Shown one piece after another: positions 6,409 to 6,457 of a stretch of DNA of 6,457 bases. The notes beneath the pieces are model-generated. The model saw nothing but the letters and a program-made list of their open reading frames with translations. It searched no databases and had not been told where the DNA came from. The stretch covers positions 1 through 6,457 of the forward strand of contig QIAI01000327.1 in NCBI GenBank assembly GCA_003224995.1, written 5' to 3'. The position numbers and the translations under genes were made by a program. The stretch's first letter is position 1. Each line of letters opens with the position of its first letter. The DNA is from Acidobacteriota bacterium (GTDB lineage: Bacteria > Acidobacteriota > Terriglobia > Terriglobales > Acidobacteriaceae).

Positions 6409-6457
6409 AGGTTTGTCGCCAACCTTCGAATACGTGTGGCAAATACTTCTGTCGCGT

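Overview
All intact genes lie on the minus strand. Reading leftwards from position 6457 they are: a class A penicillin-binding protein (peptidoglycan synthase), a secreted two-part protein of unknown function with a C-terminal LTxxQ-like segment, a broken amidohydrolase gene, an aspartate ammonia-lyase with an apparent signal peptide, and a type II L-asparaginase with a signal peptide. Base composition is moderate, slightly above 50% GC. The style of the secreted proteins, the exported aspartase and the amidohydrolase remnant resemble soil Acidobacteria (Terriglobia-like), but this is an impression from the proteins, not a phylogenetic test. A Gram-negative cell plan is likely.

Layout. 4108-6408 is the penicillin-binding protein; its frame stays open to the right edge, so the true start may lie outside the window. 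3966-4107 is a short intergenic stretch with no convincing terminator or promoter. 3291-3965 is the secreted unknown, starting at GTG behind a strong Shine-Dalgarno. The 524 bases between 3291 and 2766 look empty by simple ORF calling. Read in three shifting frames, however, they encode pieces of one protein in the right order, so this is a decayed, 5'- and 3'-truncated metal-dependent amidohydrolase (Amidohydro_2 / COG2159 type). 1288-2766 is aspartase (GTG start) and 139-1212 is asparaginase. The two are separated by 75 bases, which hold a small inverted repeat directly in front of the asparaginase Shine-Dalgarno. At the left edge, 2-146 on the plus strand there is a faint, frameshifted resemblance to riboflavin synthase, possibly a second gene remnant.

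How the genes work together. Aspartase and asparaginase form an evident catabolic pair: asparagine to aspartate plus ammonia, then aspartate to fumarate plus ammonia. The unusual point is that both carry N-terminal export signals, so the route may run in the periplasm instead of the cytoplasm. The penicillin-binding protein and the LTxxQ-type protein are also envelope-located, but nothing here shows a functional link to the asparagine pathway. No mobile element, CRISPR array, tRNA or rRNA was seen.
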